Of a stretch of 64,000 nt of DNA, positions 26,268-36,759 are shown in pieces. Numbering within the stretch: position 1 is the first letter of the stretch; the number at the start of each line of letters is the position of its first letter. Below the pieces are notes generated by a model. It ran no database searches and was not told the DNA's origin. It saw nothing but the letters and a program-made list of their open reading frames with translations. Made by a program: the position numbers and the translations under genes. Source of the DNA: Novosphingobium sp. ST904 (GTDB lineage Bacteria; Pseudomonadota; Alphaproteobacteria; Sphingomonadales; Sphingomonadaceae); NCBI RefSeq assembly GCF_001298105.1, contig NZ_LGJH01000160.1:1-64000 (forward strand), written 5' to 3'.

Positions 26268-29200
26268 GCCGATACCTCCGCGCCCCGGACCGGTCCTTCT
26301 GCGCGTTCCTGGCCGTACCTTGCGTAGAGCGCGGGCATCAGGAAGAGATTGAGCAAGGTCGACGATACCAGCCCGCCAAGAATGACGATGGCCATGGGAT
26401 GTTCGATCTCGTGGCCCGGGGCATTGCCCGCCGCAATCAGTGGAACCAGCGCCAGACCGGCGCAGGCGGCGGTCATCAGGATCGGCACCAGCCTTTCCTC
26501 GGCGCCGCGCAGCACGAGTTCGCGGCCGAATGCCATGCCCTCCTCACGTTCAAGATGCCGGTAATGCGAAAGCAGCATGATGCCGTTGCGCGCCGCTATG
26601 CCGATCACCGTTACGAAGCCCACGAGCGAGCCCAGCGACAGCACCCCGCCAGTGAGCGCGACCGCGACGACGCCCCCGACAAGCGCGAAAGGCAGGCTGA
26701 CGCCGACCAGCGCCGTGATCCGGCGCGAGCGGAACTCGATCCAGACCAGCAGCAGCACGCCGAGAAGGCAGAGCGCGCCGGTCGTCCAGAGCCGCTGGCG
26801 CGATTCCTTCAAGGCAGCGTATTCGCCCAGCACTTCGGGATGATAACCCGCGGCGAAGGGCACTTTGGCAACGGCAGCCTCCACCCCGCGCGCCACCGTT
26901 CCAAGGTCCGCTCCGGCAACGTTCATGGTCACGTCGAGGCGGCGCTGGCCGTTTTCACGCTTCACCTCGTTAGGCGCGGGAACCACTTCCACCTCGGCGA
27001 CGTCCGAAAGGCGCACGGGTGCTCCGGCGGGCGACTGGATCATCAGGTCACGCAAGGCGTGGATAGTGCCACGAATCCGGGCTCGCCCCAGAGCGTGACG
27101 TCGAACGATTTCTGGTCGCGGTAGATCTCGCCCACTTTCTGCTGCGCCACAAGCGTCTGGGCCTGACGGCGCACCTCGCCGGCGGTCAGCCCCAGACGGG
27201 CCAGCTCCTCCGGGCGCGGTCGGATGCGCAATTGAGGCACGAGCACCTGGCTTTCCAATTTGAGATCGGAAACACCGCCCACCCCCGCCACGGCATCGCG
27301 AACGCGCTCACCTGCGGCGCGCAGTTCCGCCTGATCGGGCCCGTATATCCGCACGACCACAGTGGCACCCGCGCCTGTGAGCACTTCCTTGATACGCTCG
27401 CGCAGATAGGTGAGCACGTCGCGGAACAGGCCGGGGTAGCCGTCGATCACGCGCTTGATGCGGGCAACGGACGCATCATAGTCGGCCTGTTCGTCAAGGC
27501 TGATCCACAATTCGGTGAAGTTCGGCCCGACGACCTCGTCAGCCTGTTCGGCACGGCCGATATGCGCTCCGAAATTGCGCACACCGGGTATCGCGCGCAG
27601 TTCCTTCGAGGCACGCATGGTGATGCGGTCCATCGCCTCGATCGAAGTGCCCGGCTTCTCCACGAAATGCATGAGGAAGTCTGTCTCGCGAAAATCGGGA
27701 AGGAACTGGTCCTTGAACCCCGCATAGCCCAGCCCCGCGAGCACCAGTCCTCCTGCAACGACACCCCCTGCCATGCGCGAGCGCATCAAGACCCGGGGCA
27801 AGGCGCCGGAATAGCCGCGCTTCAGCCAGCGTACGAAGCGGGTATCGCGTTCCTGCGTCACCGGAGCGTTGGGAAGGATCAAAAGGCAGAGCGCCGGTGT
27901 CACCGTCAGCGCAACGAGCAGGGAGGCCGCGATCGCAAGTACATAGGCGACCGCCAGGGGCTGGAAGAAGGTGCCCGCCACGCCGCCGAGGAAGAAGATC
28001 GGCAGGAACACGAGCATCACTATCAGCGAGGCGAAAACGACCGCCGAGCGCACTTCCAGCGAGGCGGCGAGCACCACCGCAAAGGCGGGCCTGACATCTT
28101 CCGCCTCGCGGTTGAGCCGTAGCCGCCGGGCGATGTTCTCCACGTCGATGATCGCATCATCCACCACTTCGCCCAGCGCGATGACCAGCCCGGCGATCAC
28201 CATGACGTTGATCGTCGCCCCGCTCCACAGCAGCACCAGCCCCGCGCCAAGCAGCGAAAGCGGAATCGCCGTGAGGCTGATCACCGCCTGCCGCCAGTCC
28301 CTGGTGAAAAGGAACAGGACCGCCGCCACCAGTGCGCAGCCGATCAGCAGCGCCCGTGTCAGGTTGTCGATCGAACGCTCGATGAACGTGGCGGGACGGA
28401 AGATGGTCGTGTCGACCTTCACGTCCGTCAGACCCGGCTTCAGTTCATCAAGAGCGGCTTCGACCGCGTGGGTCAGTTCCAGTGTATTGGCGGTCGGCTG
28501 CTTCTCGACAATCAGCATGATGCCGGGAACGTCGTCTATGATGGCGTTGCCGATGGGCGGTGCGTGACCGTCCACCACGCGGGCGACATCGGCAATCCTC
28601 ACCGGTGCATTGCCAGACTGGCGCACGATGGCCTGCCCCAGTTGCGCGGCGTCCTGCACCATGCCGCCCTGCTGAACGGCAAGACGCTGGTTCGGCGTGT
28701 CGATGAAGCCGCCGCCGCCCACCAGAACCGCGTCTCCTGCTGCAGCCCGCACTTCGGCAAGGGTGACGCCCGCGGCGCGAAGCCGGTCCGGATCGACGAG
28801 GACCTGAAGCTGGCGGTCGCGCTGGCCCCAGACGGCGACATTGGCAACGCCGGGGACCGCCATCAGCCGGGGGCGGATGGTCCAGCGAACCAGTTCCGAA
28901 AGCTTCATCTGATCCAGCCTGGCCGAGGTGATCCCGATCTTCATCGCGCGACTGGTGGAAGAGAGCGGCGGCATGAGCACCGGTTGGCGCGCAGCCACCG
29001 GCAGGCGGGGCTGGACCTGCGCGATGCGTTCCCCCACCATCTGGCGCGCGCGCATCACATCGGTCCCGCGCGCGAAAAGGATCTGCACCGAGGACAACCC
29101 AAGCACGGACTTCGAGCGCAGCGTCATCAGGTCGGGCACGCCATTGACCGCGGTTTCGATAGGTACGGTGACAAGGCTTTCCACTTCTTCAGTGGACAGG

Positions 29201-29364
29201 CCGGGCGCCTCGGTCTGGATTTCGACCATGGGCGGCGCAAATTCTGGAAAGACGTCAAGCGGGACATCGCGGCCCGCCCTTACGCCCAGCACGACAAGCA
29301 ATGCGCCCAGGGCAAGCACGAGCACGCGCTGGACCAGCGCGAAACGGACAAGACCGGCCAGCAT
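26264..29364 (-). pseudogene. RND efflux permease (HME/CusA-like), one frameshift
   Basis: An inner-membrane proton-driven pump. The first 770 residues are in one frame, with the N-terminal TM, the porter-domain opening EFAPPMVEIQTEAPGLSTEEVE, and the TM4 motif GEVVDDAIIDVEN carrying the proton-relay acidic residues. The last 260 residues (from about RGTIHALRDLMI, ending before the NodT gene) are in another frame. One missing base near 27072 explains the break; repaired, the protein has 1033 residues, the normal RND length. The start overlaps the adaptor stop as TGATG. The N-terminal style resembles heavy-metal efflux pumps, but the TM4 acidic pair does not exclude organic substrates. Confidence 0.88.
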
Positions 29365-30344
29365 CAGTGAGCCGCCCCGAATTCGGTGCCGAACAGCTCT
29401 GCCGCGCCTACCGTCACGACTTCGGCGCCCGACTCCAGCCCCCGCGCGAGCAATGCGGTGCCGCCGGTTTCACTTGCCACTTCGACGCGCTGCCGGACGA
29501 AAGTGTCCTTGCCTGTCCGCCGATAGAGCCATTCCCCGCCGTAGATGTCCCGCACGATAGCAGAGGAGGCAACCGAAAGACCCTGGGTTCTGCCGGAAAG
29601 CGGCAGGTCCACCGCCACGCGCTGCCCGACACGGAAGCTGCGCCCGTCGTTGCCGAGCGCGTAATAGATATCCACGGTGCCGGCCGTTCCGTCGGCGGAG
29701 GGCGGGGCCTGTACGGGGCGTGCGCTGTGCGACACCGCATCCGCGCCGAGCGCCCGAACCGTGGCGGAGCCACCCCGCTGGATCGCGCCGACATCGCTAG
29801 CGAAGACCGAGGCCCTCACCCAGAGAACGGACTGATTGCCGAGCGATCCTATCGCCGGCCCCAGCAGCGCTCTCTGCTGCCTTGCGGCGCCAAGCGCGGC
29901 CTGCGCTGCCGCGAAGGCCGCCGCCGCTTCGTCACGTGCCCGGATGCTTCCTGCTTCCTCCCGCACGAGGTTTTCGGCGCGGGTCAGGGCGATCCGCGCC
30001 AGTCGCGCCTGAGCCTCGGTTCGCGCCACTTCGCCATCGGCCGCCGCCTGCTGCGCGCCGACCTGCTGGAGGTTGGTGAGTGAGTTGGTCGGCACCCCGT
30101 TGGCCGTGGTGGGAGGAACCACGATCTCGCCGGTTACCTGCCGGACTTGCCCGGCCGCGCCGCCTCCCGGCCGCGCCGTGACAATGCCGAGCCGGCGCTG
30201 CGCCTCCGGCGTCAACGTCAACTTCAGCAATTCGCTTTCATGAGCGATCAGTTCGGCATGGGATGGCGGCGCGGAGCTCCGCGAATCCGTTTTGCTACAG
30301 GCCGCAAGGGCGATCGGCAGGGTCAGATAGGCAAGCTGGCGCAT
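29364..30344 (-). CDS. RND efflux periplasmic adaptor (membrane fusion) lipoprotein
   Basis: A 326-residue adaptor with a lipoprotein signal ending LAAC (C16). The N-terminal region (ESELLKLTLTPEAQRRLGI) resembles CzcB/CusB-type adaptors. A short alpha-hairpin spans about residues 85-160 with GEVARTEAQARLARIALTRAENL, and the beta-barrel and membrane-proximal domains follow. It links the HME-like pump to the NodT channel. It starts 43 bases after the upstream RND gene, so both efflux sets may share one transcript. No His/Met-rich metal motif is visible. Confidence 0.9.
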   Translation of the reverse strand: MRQLAYLTLPIALAACSKTDSRSSAPPSHAELIAHESELLKLTLTPEAQRRLGIVTARPGGGAAGQVRQVTGEIVVPPTTANGVPTNSLTNLQQVGAQQAAADGEVARTEAQARLARIALTRAENLVREEAGSIRARDEAAAAFAAAQAALGAARQQRALLGPAIGSLGNQSVLWVRASVFASDVGAIQRGGSATVRALGADAVSHSARPVQAPPSADGTAGTVDIYYALGNDGRSFRVGQRVAVDLPLSGRTQGLSVASSAIVRDIYGGEWLYRRTGKDTFVRQRVEVASETGGTALLARGLESGAEVVTVGAAELFGTEFGAAH

Positions 30345-30387
30345 GGCCGGCGCTTACCCGGCGCGCATTGGGCGGCGCTGGACGTCC

Positions 30388-33300
30388 CTATACAAATTCC
30401 CAATGTTTGCGTCCCGGCCCGTTTCCTGCCTTCGGCAAGGTCAGCCGCACGAGGAGCGGCATGGCCAGCAGGACCAGCGGATATTGCAGCAGCAGGCCGG
30501 AGACGATCGCGATGGCAAGCGGCTGCTGGATGCCGGAGCCCTGACCGATCGCCAGCGCAAGCGGCAGCAGCGTGAGAATGGCGGCCAGCGTCGTCATCGT
30601 GATCGGGCGCACGCGGTTGCGGCTCGCCTCGCGCGCGGCTTCTGCGGGCGGCATGTGGCGGGACATCTCCTCGAACTCGGAAACGTAGAAGATCGCCATT
30701 TCCGTGCCGATACCGATGATCATGGTCATGCCCATCAGCGCGGTGATGTTGAGATCCACCCCGGCAAGCCACAGCCCGGTGAAGACCGCTGTCGTCGAGA
30801 GCAGCGAGCAGCCGATGATGATGACCGGCAGCCAAATGCGCCGGTAAAGCACGAGCAGAAGGATGAATTCGGCGACCAGAGCGGCACCGAAGACATGCAG
30901 AAGCCCGGAGAAAGCGATCTGCTGTTGCTGATAGAGCCCGCCCATCTCGTAGCGCACGCCGGGCGCGAGAGCACCGGGCCTGTCGAGCGCGGCGGTAACG
31001 TCGGCAACCGCCGCGCCGATGCCGCGTCCCTGGATGCGGCCCGTCACCGCCACCATCGGTTCCAGATTCTCACGCGCGATCTGTGGCTGGCCGGCGACCG
31101 ATGTCAAGCTGGCCACGCGCGACAGCGGAAACAGGTGTCCATCGCTCGCCCGGATCGGCAGGCGGGCGAGTTCGGTTTCGCTCATGGTCGTGGCATTCGG
31201 CAGGCGCACCCGCACGTCGACCGTCTTGCTCGCCTGGGGCAGCGTTGTGGCGACGGTACCGCTGAGCGCGTCTGCTAGCTGGGTCTCGACGTCGGCGGGC
31301 AAGACGCCTTCCATTCCGGCACGGACCGGATCGACGGCCACATCGATGGCATCGCCCGCAAGCTGTACGCCGTCCTTGACCTCGACCACGCCGGAAATCC
31401 CGGAGACGACTTTGGCCACCTTCTTCGCCTGATCGTCGAGCACCGACGGATCGGACGAGAACAGCTTCACCTCGATGGGCTGCGGCACGGCGGTCAGGTC
31501 GCCGATGAGGTCTTCCATGAGCTGCGCCACTTCGACCTCGACACCGGGGACTTTCATGGAAACTTCGTCCGCGACGGCGGCGGCCAGTTCCTCGGTCGGC
31601 GTGGCATGGCCGGGCTTCAGGCGGACGAAATAGTCTCCGTGGTAGCTCTGGCCAAGGTCCCCGCCCAGCCCGGTGCCGAGGCGGCGGGAAAACGTGAGCA
31701 CTTGCGGATTGCCGCTCAGGATACGGTCGACTTGCGCGATCTGCCGCGTGCTTTCATCAAGCGAGGTTCCCGGCGCGGTGTAGTAATCCATGACGAAACC
31801 GCCCTCGTCGACCCGGGGCATGAAGCCGGTGGGCACATTGCTGTAGCCGAGATATCCCACGATCAGCAGCGGCACGAGGATAGCGGCCAGCAGCCACGGC
31901 CTGCGCCCCAGCGCATCGAGCGTCCGGTCGTGCGCGCGTCCCAGGCGCCCCTCTCCCGCCTCGCCCGGATCGCGCCACTTGCCGAAGTCCACCAGCCGGT
32001 GGACCAGCACCGGCACGACAAAGGCCGTCATCGCCCATGAGATTGCAAGCGCGGCGGCCATGGTCACCGAAAGCGCCTTGGAGAAGGCCCCGGTCACGCC
32101 CGTCAGGAACGAGAGTGGCAGGAACACGATCAGCGTTGCCAGGCTCGATCCGGTGAGCGGCGCCATGAATTCGCGCGCGGCGGGGAACACTGCATCCTTG
32201 CCCGCCACCGCGCCGTCCTTGCCGCTGGCACCGGCGCGCCGGGCGATGTGCTCGACCATGACGATCACGTCGTCGATCAGCAGGCCGACAGCCGCCGCGA
32301 TGCCGCCCAGCGTCATGATGTTGAACGACATTCCGAGCGCACTGAGCACCAGCACCGTGGCCGCCAGCGTGGCGGGAACCACGATCGCGGCCACCAGCGT
32401 CACGCGCCAGCTGCGCAGGAACCAGAGCAGCACCAGCCCGGCAAGGACCAGGCCGATCAGCACCGCGTCGCGAACGCTCGCCACGGATTGCGTGACCAGT
32501 TCGCTCTGGTCGTACCAGTTCACCAGCCTGACGCCTGCAGGCAGCTTCAGAGTCGCCAGCTTGGCCTGCACTTCCCGCGCGATCTGCACGGCATTGCCGT
32601 CCGGCTGCTCATAGATGTTGAAGAGCACCGCCGGCCGTCCATCCTCGACGATGCGCTGCCATTGCGGCACGGTGCCGTTCTGGACGGTCGCCACGTCGCG
32701 CACGCGGACGATTCCGGCGGGGTCCGACTGGACGACGATATTGCCGACCTGATCCGCGCCCGGCACGCTGCGGTCGGCGATCACCAGTGACAGGCGGCCG
32801 CGATCCTGCACCTGGCCCACCGCGCTGAGCACGTTGCCGCCCCGGATCGCGGCTGCAAGGTCGCCATGGCGAGGTTGTGATCGGCAAGGCGCTGCGGATC
32901 GGCCAGAACCTGGACTTCGGCAGTCTCGCCGCCCTGCACGCCCACGCGGGCAAGGCCGGGGATGGAGGACAGCAGCGGCGTGACCTGATAGCGCGCGAAG
33001 TCCTGCAGGGCGACCGGATCGGCGGCGTCGGAAACCAGCGCATAGGAGATGATCGGGAACACCGTCGGGTCCATCCGCCGCACGTCGTACTGCGTTCCGG
33101 CGGGCAAGGTCGGCAGGATGCGGGCGATGGCGGAATCGACCATCAGCGTGCTCGACACCATGTCGCGGCCCCAGCCGAAGTCGATGGAGATCTGCGCCGA
33201 ACCGCGACTGGTTTCCGAGCGCACGTCCTGCACACCGGGCACCGCGCGAATGGCTTCCTCCACCGGACGGGTCACCGTCAGCGCGGTCTGGTCGGCGGGA

Positions 33301-33458
33301 CGGCTGCCTGCATCGAGATCGACGACGACGCGGGGAAACGAGACTTGCGGAAACAACCCGATCGGCAGCGAGAACGCCGCGATCAGCCCGGCCAGCGCCA
33401 TCGCCAGCGCAACCAGCACGAAGGCGCGCGATTGCGAGCGCAGCAGACGTTCGAGCAT
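30388..33458 (-). pseudogene. Second RND efflux permease, one frameshift
   Basis: The start is at ATG 33458 (MLERLLRSQSRAFVL), overlapping the adaptor stop as TGATG. The first about 200 residues read to ADHNLAMATL. The continuation AAAIRGGNVLSAVGQ lies in another frame after one missing base near 32854. Repaired length is 1023 residues. TM4 reads GLLIDDVIVMVEHI with the paired Asp of HAE-class pumps, so it is a different subclass from the neighbouring pump. The C-terminal half is intact to WEFV. The pump is probably for organic or mixed substrates. The lesion falls in the same TGCAGCC context as that of the NodT gene. Confidence 0.87.
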
Positions 33459-34486
33459 CAACGCCCCCACCGCACGGCATCGCCGTCGTTCACCTGATAG
33501 GCCCCCTCGACGATGATCGGCCGACGGGGATCTACCGGCCCGTCCACCACATCGCCCTCGGGGGAGGAAAGCCGGACCTGCACCGGCACGGCCTTGGCCT
33601 TGCCACCGGCCTCCTGGAAGATGCGCGCGGGGCCTCCTGCCGTGACGACCGCCGCATGAGGCACGACCCATCCCGCCACGTCGCCGGTGCGGATGGCAAC
33701 TTCCATGCCCTCTCCCGGCAGCAGCGCACCGGCCGGGAAGCTGAGGTCTACATCGACCATCCGTGTCTTCGGGTTGAGCATGCCGTCCACCCGCACCACC
33801 TTTCCGGCGATGCCGCCGCCGCCCGAAAGGCGTTTCATGCTGGCCGCCTGTCCGGGAGCCACGCCGCCCCGCTCCGCGGGATCGATGCCGACGGTCACGA
33901 CTATTCCGCCCTGACGGGCAAGGGTCATGATCGCGGCGCCGGGCTGCAAGCGATCGCCGCTCGCGGCCGTAACCGAAGTGACGATACCGGCGAACGGCGC
34001 CGTGAGCGTCTGAACCGACCTGCCAGCGCCTTCAGCCGCAAGCGCGGCCAGCGCGGTGCGCGCATCGGCAACTGCCTTGTCTACCTGGACGAGCTGGTCG
34101 GACGTCGCAAGTTGCTGGGACAGGAGCTGCGCGGCCGAGCGGCGCTGCTTCTCTGCCGCCGCAAGCGCATCGGCGGCTTGCAGGTAGGCGCTCCGTGCGG
34201 AAGGCGCGACGGCGAAGGTGCCCAGCACCTGCCCCGCCCGCACCGCAGTGCCCTGCGTCACCGCCAGTGAAGTGAGCTGTCCGGGCTGCGCCATGCTGAT
34301 GGAGGATGTACCCGCCTCGGACGGCGAGGCGGAGCCATAGGCGGTGATCGTGGCTGGAAGCGCCCCGCGCACCGGCCGCACGACCGTGACGAGGACGCTT
34401 GGCGTCCTGTCGGGCTCCGAAGGGCCGCTTCCGCAGGCGCTGAGGGCCAGCAGGGTAGCGGCAATCGGGAAATGCATGATTTTCAA
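33458..34486 (-). CDS. RND efflux periplasmic adaptor lipoprotein
   Basis: A 342-residue membrane fusion protein. TTG 34486 is taken as the start because GGAG lies seven bases upstream; its codon overlaps the preceding stop as TTGA. A lipobox LSAC (C18) follows the signal peptide. The lipoyl/hairpin region (about 55-165) and the beta-barrel GKVVRVDGMLNPKTRMVDVDLSFP are typical of AcrA-like adaptors. It lies between the outer-membrane factor and pump genes of the same efflux set, and all three are translationally coupled. Confidence 0.9.
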   Translation of the reverse strand: MKIMHFPIAATLLALSACGSGPSEPDRTPSVLVTVVRPVRGALPATITAYGSASPSEAGTSSISMAQPGQLTSLAVTQGTAVRAGQVLGTFAVAPSARSAYLQAADALAAAEKQRRSAAQLLSQQLATSDQLVQVDKAVADARTALAALAAEGAGRSVQTLTAPFAGIVTSVTAASGDRLQPGAAIMTLARQGGIVVTVGIDPAERGGVAPGQAASMKRLSGGGGIAGKVVRVDGMLNPKTRMVDVDLSFPAGALLPGEGMEVAIRTGDVAGWVVPHAAVVTAGGPARIFQEAGGKAKAVPVQVRLSSPEGDVVDGPVDPRRPIIVEGAYQVNDGDAVRWGR

Positions 34487-35814
34487 GGGTTCACTCCGGG
34501 TTCCGGGGCGGGCTCCGAGGGAAGGTCGGCAGTGGGCAGCCCGGCCCCCGTAAGCGTCAGGATCGCGATCTTGCGGTCCAGCAGGGCAGCTTCCAGCGTC
34601 ATCGCTTCCTGTTCCTTGGCGAAGCGGTTCGCGGCGAGATCGAGGTAGGCGCGCTCATCGAGGTTCGATGCGGAGAAAGCGGTCCTTGCCCGTTCCGCAG
34701 CCATGCGGGCGGCAGGAAGGTCGCGGCGCACATTTTCGAGCTGGGCCGCGAGTTGTTCGGTTTCCGCCAGCAAAGCGCCGACTTCGCCGACAGTTGCCGA
34801 CAGACGCGCGGCATACTCGGCATGAAGCCTGGCCCGCGTCGCATTGGCGATGGCGATGTTGCCCTGCCCACGGTCGAAGATCGGCAGGCCGAGGGTGACG
34901 TTGGGGCCGCCGCTGACCACTTTGGAATTGTCGCTCGCCGCGCTGCCGCCCAGCACGAAGTCCGGGAACTGCGACAGGATGGCTTGCCGGACGGACTCGT
35001 CAGCAGAAGCATAGCCCATGCGCAGGGCGAGCAGATCGGGGCGCCGGCCTGGCAGGTCGGCAAGGGTCGCCCTGATTTGCGCAGGATCGAAAGGCGGTAG
35101 TTCGGCCTTGTCCGCCAGCGCGATCACCGCATCGGGCCGGAGCCCGAGCAGGGCATTGAGCTGATGGCGCAGGGCAAGCTGGTTCTGATCGAGCGCATCG
35201 AGCGCGGCGCGGGCCGATTGCAGCGCCACGCGATCGGGAGCGACGGTGCTCAAGGTCACGGTCCGCGCGGCCAGCGCGGTCTCCAGCCGGGCGTTCCTGC
35301 TGCGGAGCAGTTCATAGGCCTCGACGTAGACCGGGCGGCCGCGCGCGCCCATTATCAGGCTCGCCGCGAGTTGGCGGGCCTTTCCGGCGACCTGCCACTC
35401 CTGCCAGACCACGTCTGCGGCGACCTGCCGCTCGCTGTCCGATGCGGCGCGGCGCCGCGACTTGTAGGTGATCAGCGCCTTGATGTCCTGCGCGATGCCG
35501 ATGTTCCAGCCCGGCACCGTGCCCGAACCGGACAGAAGCGGAAGAAAGGCGGCAGACAACGACGGATTGGGCAGCAGGCCCGCCTGCCTCGTCTGCCCCA
35601 AGGCGACCGCCCTGCCCGCCCGGACGGCCTGGAGATCGGGATTGTTCGCCAGCGCCAGCAACGCCACCTCGTTCACCGAAAGCGGCGCGGACGGCGCCTC
35701 GCCGGACAGGCCATGCACATCGCTTGCCAGCGGCGCCGAAGTCGGCAGCGGAAGAGGCGTGTAATGCGCGCAGCCGCTGACCGTGGCCACGGCGATGCCG
35801 ATCAGAGCCTTCAT
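34483..35814 (-). CDS. TolC/CusC-type outer membrane efflux lipoprotein
   Basis: From ATG 35814 the protein has 443 residues, with a short lipoprotein signal ending VSGC (C15). Two OEP repeats follow, with the NPDLQAVRAG and GRRPDLLALRMGYASADESVRQAIL segments marking the repeated helical hairpins. It is complete, unlike the second outer-membrane factor at 24883, and might serve both pumps. It is the first gene of the minus-strand efflux run and is divergent from the response regulator at 36087, with operator-like palindromes between. Confidence 0.9.
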   Translation of the reverse strand: MKALIGIAVATVSGCAHYTPLPLPTSAPLASDVHGLSGEAPSAPLSVNEVALLALANNPDLQAVRAGRAVALGQTRQAGLLPNPSLSAAFLPLLSGSGTVPGWNIGIAQDIKALITYKSRRRAASDSERQVAADVVWQEWQVAGKARQLAASLIMGARGRPVYVEAYELLRSRNARLETALAARTVTLSTVAPDRVALQSARAALDALDQNQLALRHQLNALLGLRPDAVIALADKAELPPFDPAQIRATLADLPGRRPDLLALRMGYASADESVRQAILSQFPDFVLGGSAASDNSKVVSGGPNVTLGLPIFDRGQGNIAIANATRARLHAEYAARLSATVGEVGALLAETEQLAAQLENVRRDLPAARMAAERARTAFSASNLDERAYLDLAANRFAKEQEAMTLEAALLDRKIAILTLTGAGLPTADLPSEPAPEPGVNP

Positions 35815-35976
35815 CGCGGGCCGGATCAGGACGGGACCAAGGGGATGCGGACGCATGGCGGCGAAAGAGCGTGCCACGGCGCTATGCCTGTTCCGCAAGG
35901 ACGATCTTCGATGCGCTGCATGCCATTATCGCCAATCACCTCCGGCAAGACCTTCGGACGCGTAATAAGAGCAGGT

Positions 35977-36016
35977 ACATTCGCCCAAGGTGAGCCGAAT
36001 GTTAGGAATTCCCAAC
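35977..36016. promoter_or_regulatory. Paired palindromes in the divergent efflux/two-component promoter
   Basis: ACATTCG (35977-35983) and CGAATGT (35996-36002) form a perfect dyad. An adjoining 16-bp palindrome GTTAGGAATTCCCAAC (36001-36016) pairs at seven of eight positions. A longer-range repeat GCAGGTAC (35971-35978) / GTACCTGC (36061-36068) encloses them. They sit between the outer-membrane factor gene and the response regulator gene and are likely binding sites controlling both directions. Confidence 0.5.
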
Positions 36017-36086
36017 TTGCATGGCGATGCCGAGTGTGCGCCATAATGGAGGCGATACAAGTACCTGCCGCGGAGAACGGGCCGAG

Positions 36087-36759
36087 ATGAAAATCCTCTT
36101 GCTTGAGGATGATGAAGAGCTGCAAAGGCACGTCGGACGATCGCTCGAATCCGCGGGCCATGTGATCGACGGCTGCAGCTCTGGCGCCGACGCGCTGTTC
36201 ATGGCGACGAGCGGCCAGTACGATGTGCTGGTGCTCGATCGCATGGTCCCGGGCGTTGACGGCCTCAGCGTGATGAAGGCGTGCGTGCCGCCGGCATTCG
36301 CACGCCGGTCCTGCTGCTGACGGCGATGGATGGCGTGGACGACGGGTCCAGGGCCTCGAAGCGGGCGCCGACGACTATCTCGTGAAGCCGTTTGCCGTCT
36401 CCGAACTGGTGGCGCGCCTCAATGCGCTGCTGCGGCGCCCTCCGATTCCCGACGCCGTAGCGGTCCTGAAAGTCGCCGATCTGGAAGTGGACCTGATCCG
36501 CCGCACCGTGATGCGCGCGGGCGGAAAGATCGAACTGCAGGCGCAGGAGTTCAAGCTGCTCGAATACCTCATGCGCCACGCCGGCGAACTGGTGACGCGC
36601 ACGATGTTGCTGGAGAACGTCTGGTCGTTCCACTTCGATCCGCGCAGCAACATCATAGAGAGCCACATGAGCCGGCTGCGCACCAAGGTGGATCGCGGCT
36701 TCGATCGCGAATTGATCCAGACGGTCCGGGGGGCGGGATATCGGATCGACGGTGGCTGA
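36087..36759 (+). pseudogene. OmpR/PhoB-family response regulator, two frameshifts
   Basis: The start is at ATG 36087 (MKILLLEDDEELQ). The receiver begins normally with D51 in VLDRMVPGVDG, then shifts after VMKA (near 36281) and again after GVDD (near 36343). Two single missing C bases restore VMKALRAAGIRTPVLLL and DRVQGLEAG and give 224 residues, exactly the length of the paralogue at 24199. The DNA-binding domain from KPFAVSELVARL to GAGYRIDGG is intact. The kinase gene overlaps its end by eight bases. As written the regulator is non-functional. Sequencing error is a serious alternative. Confidence 0.85.
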
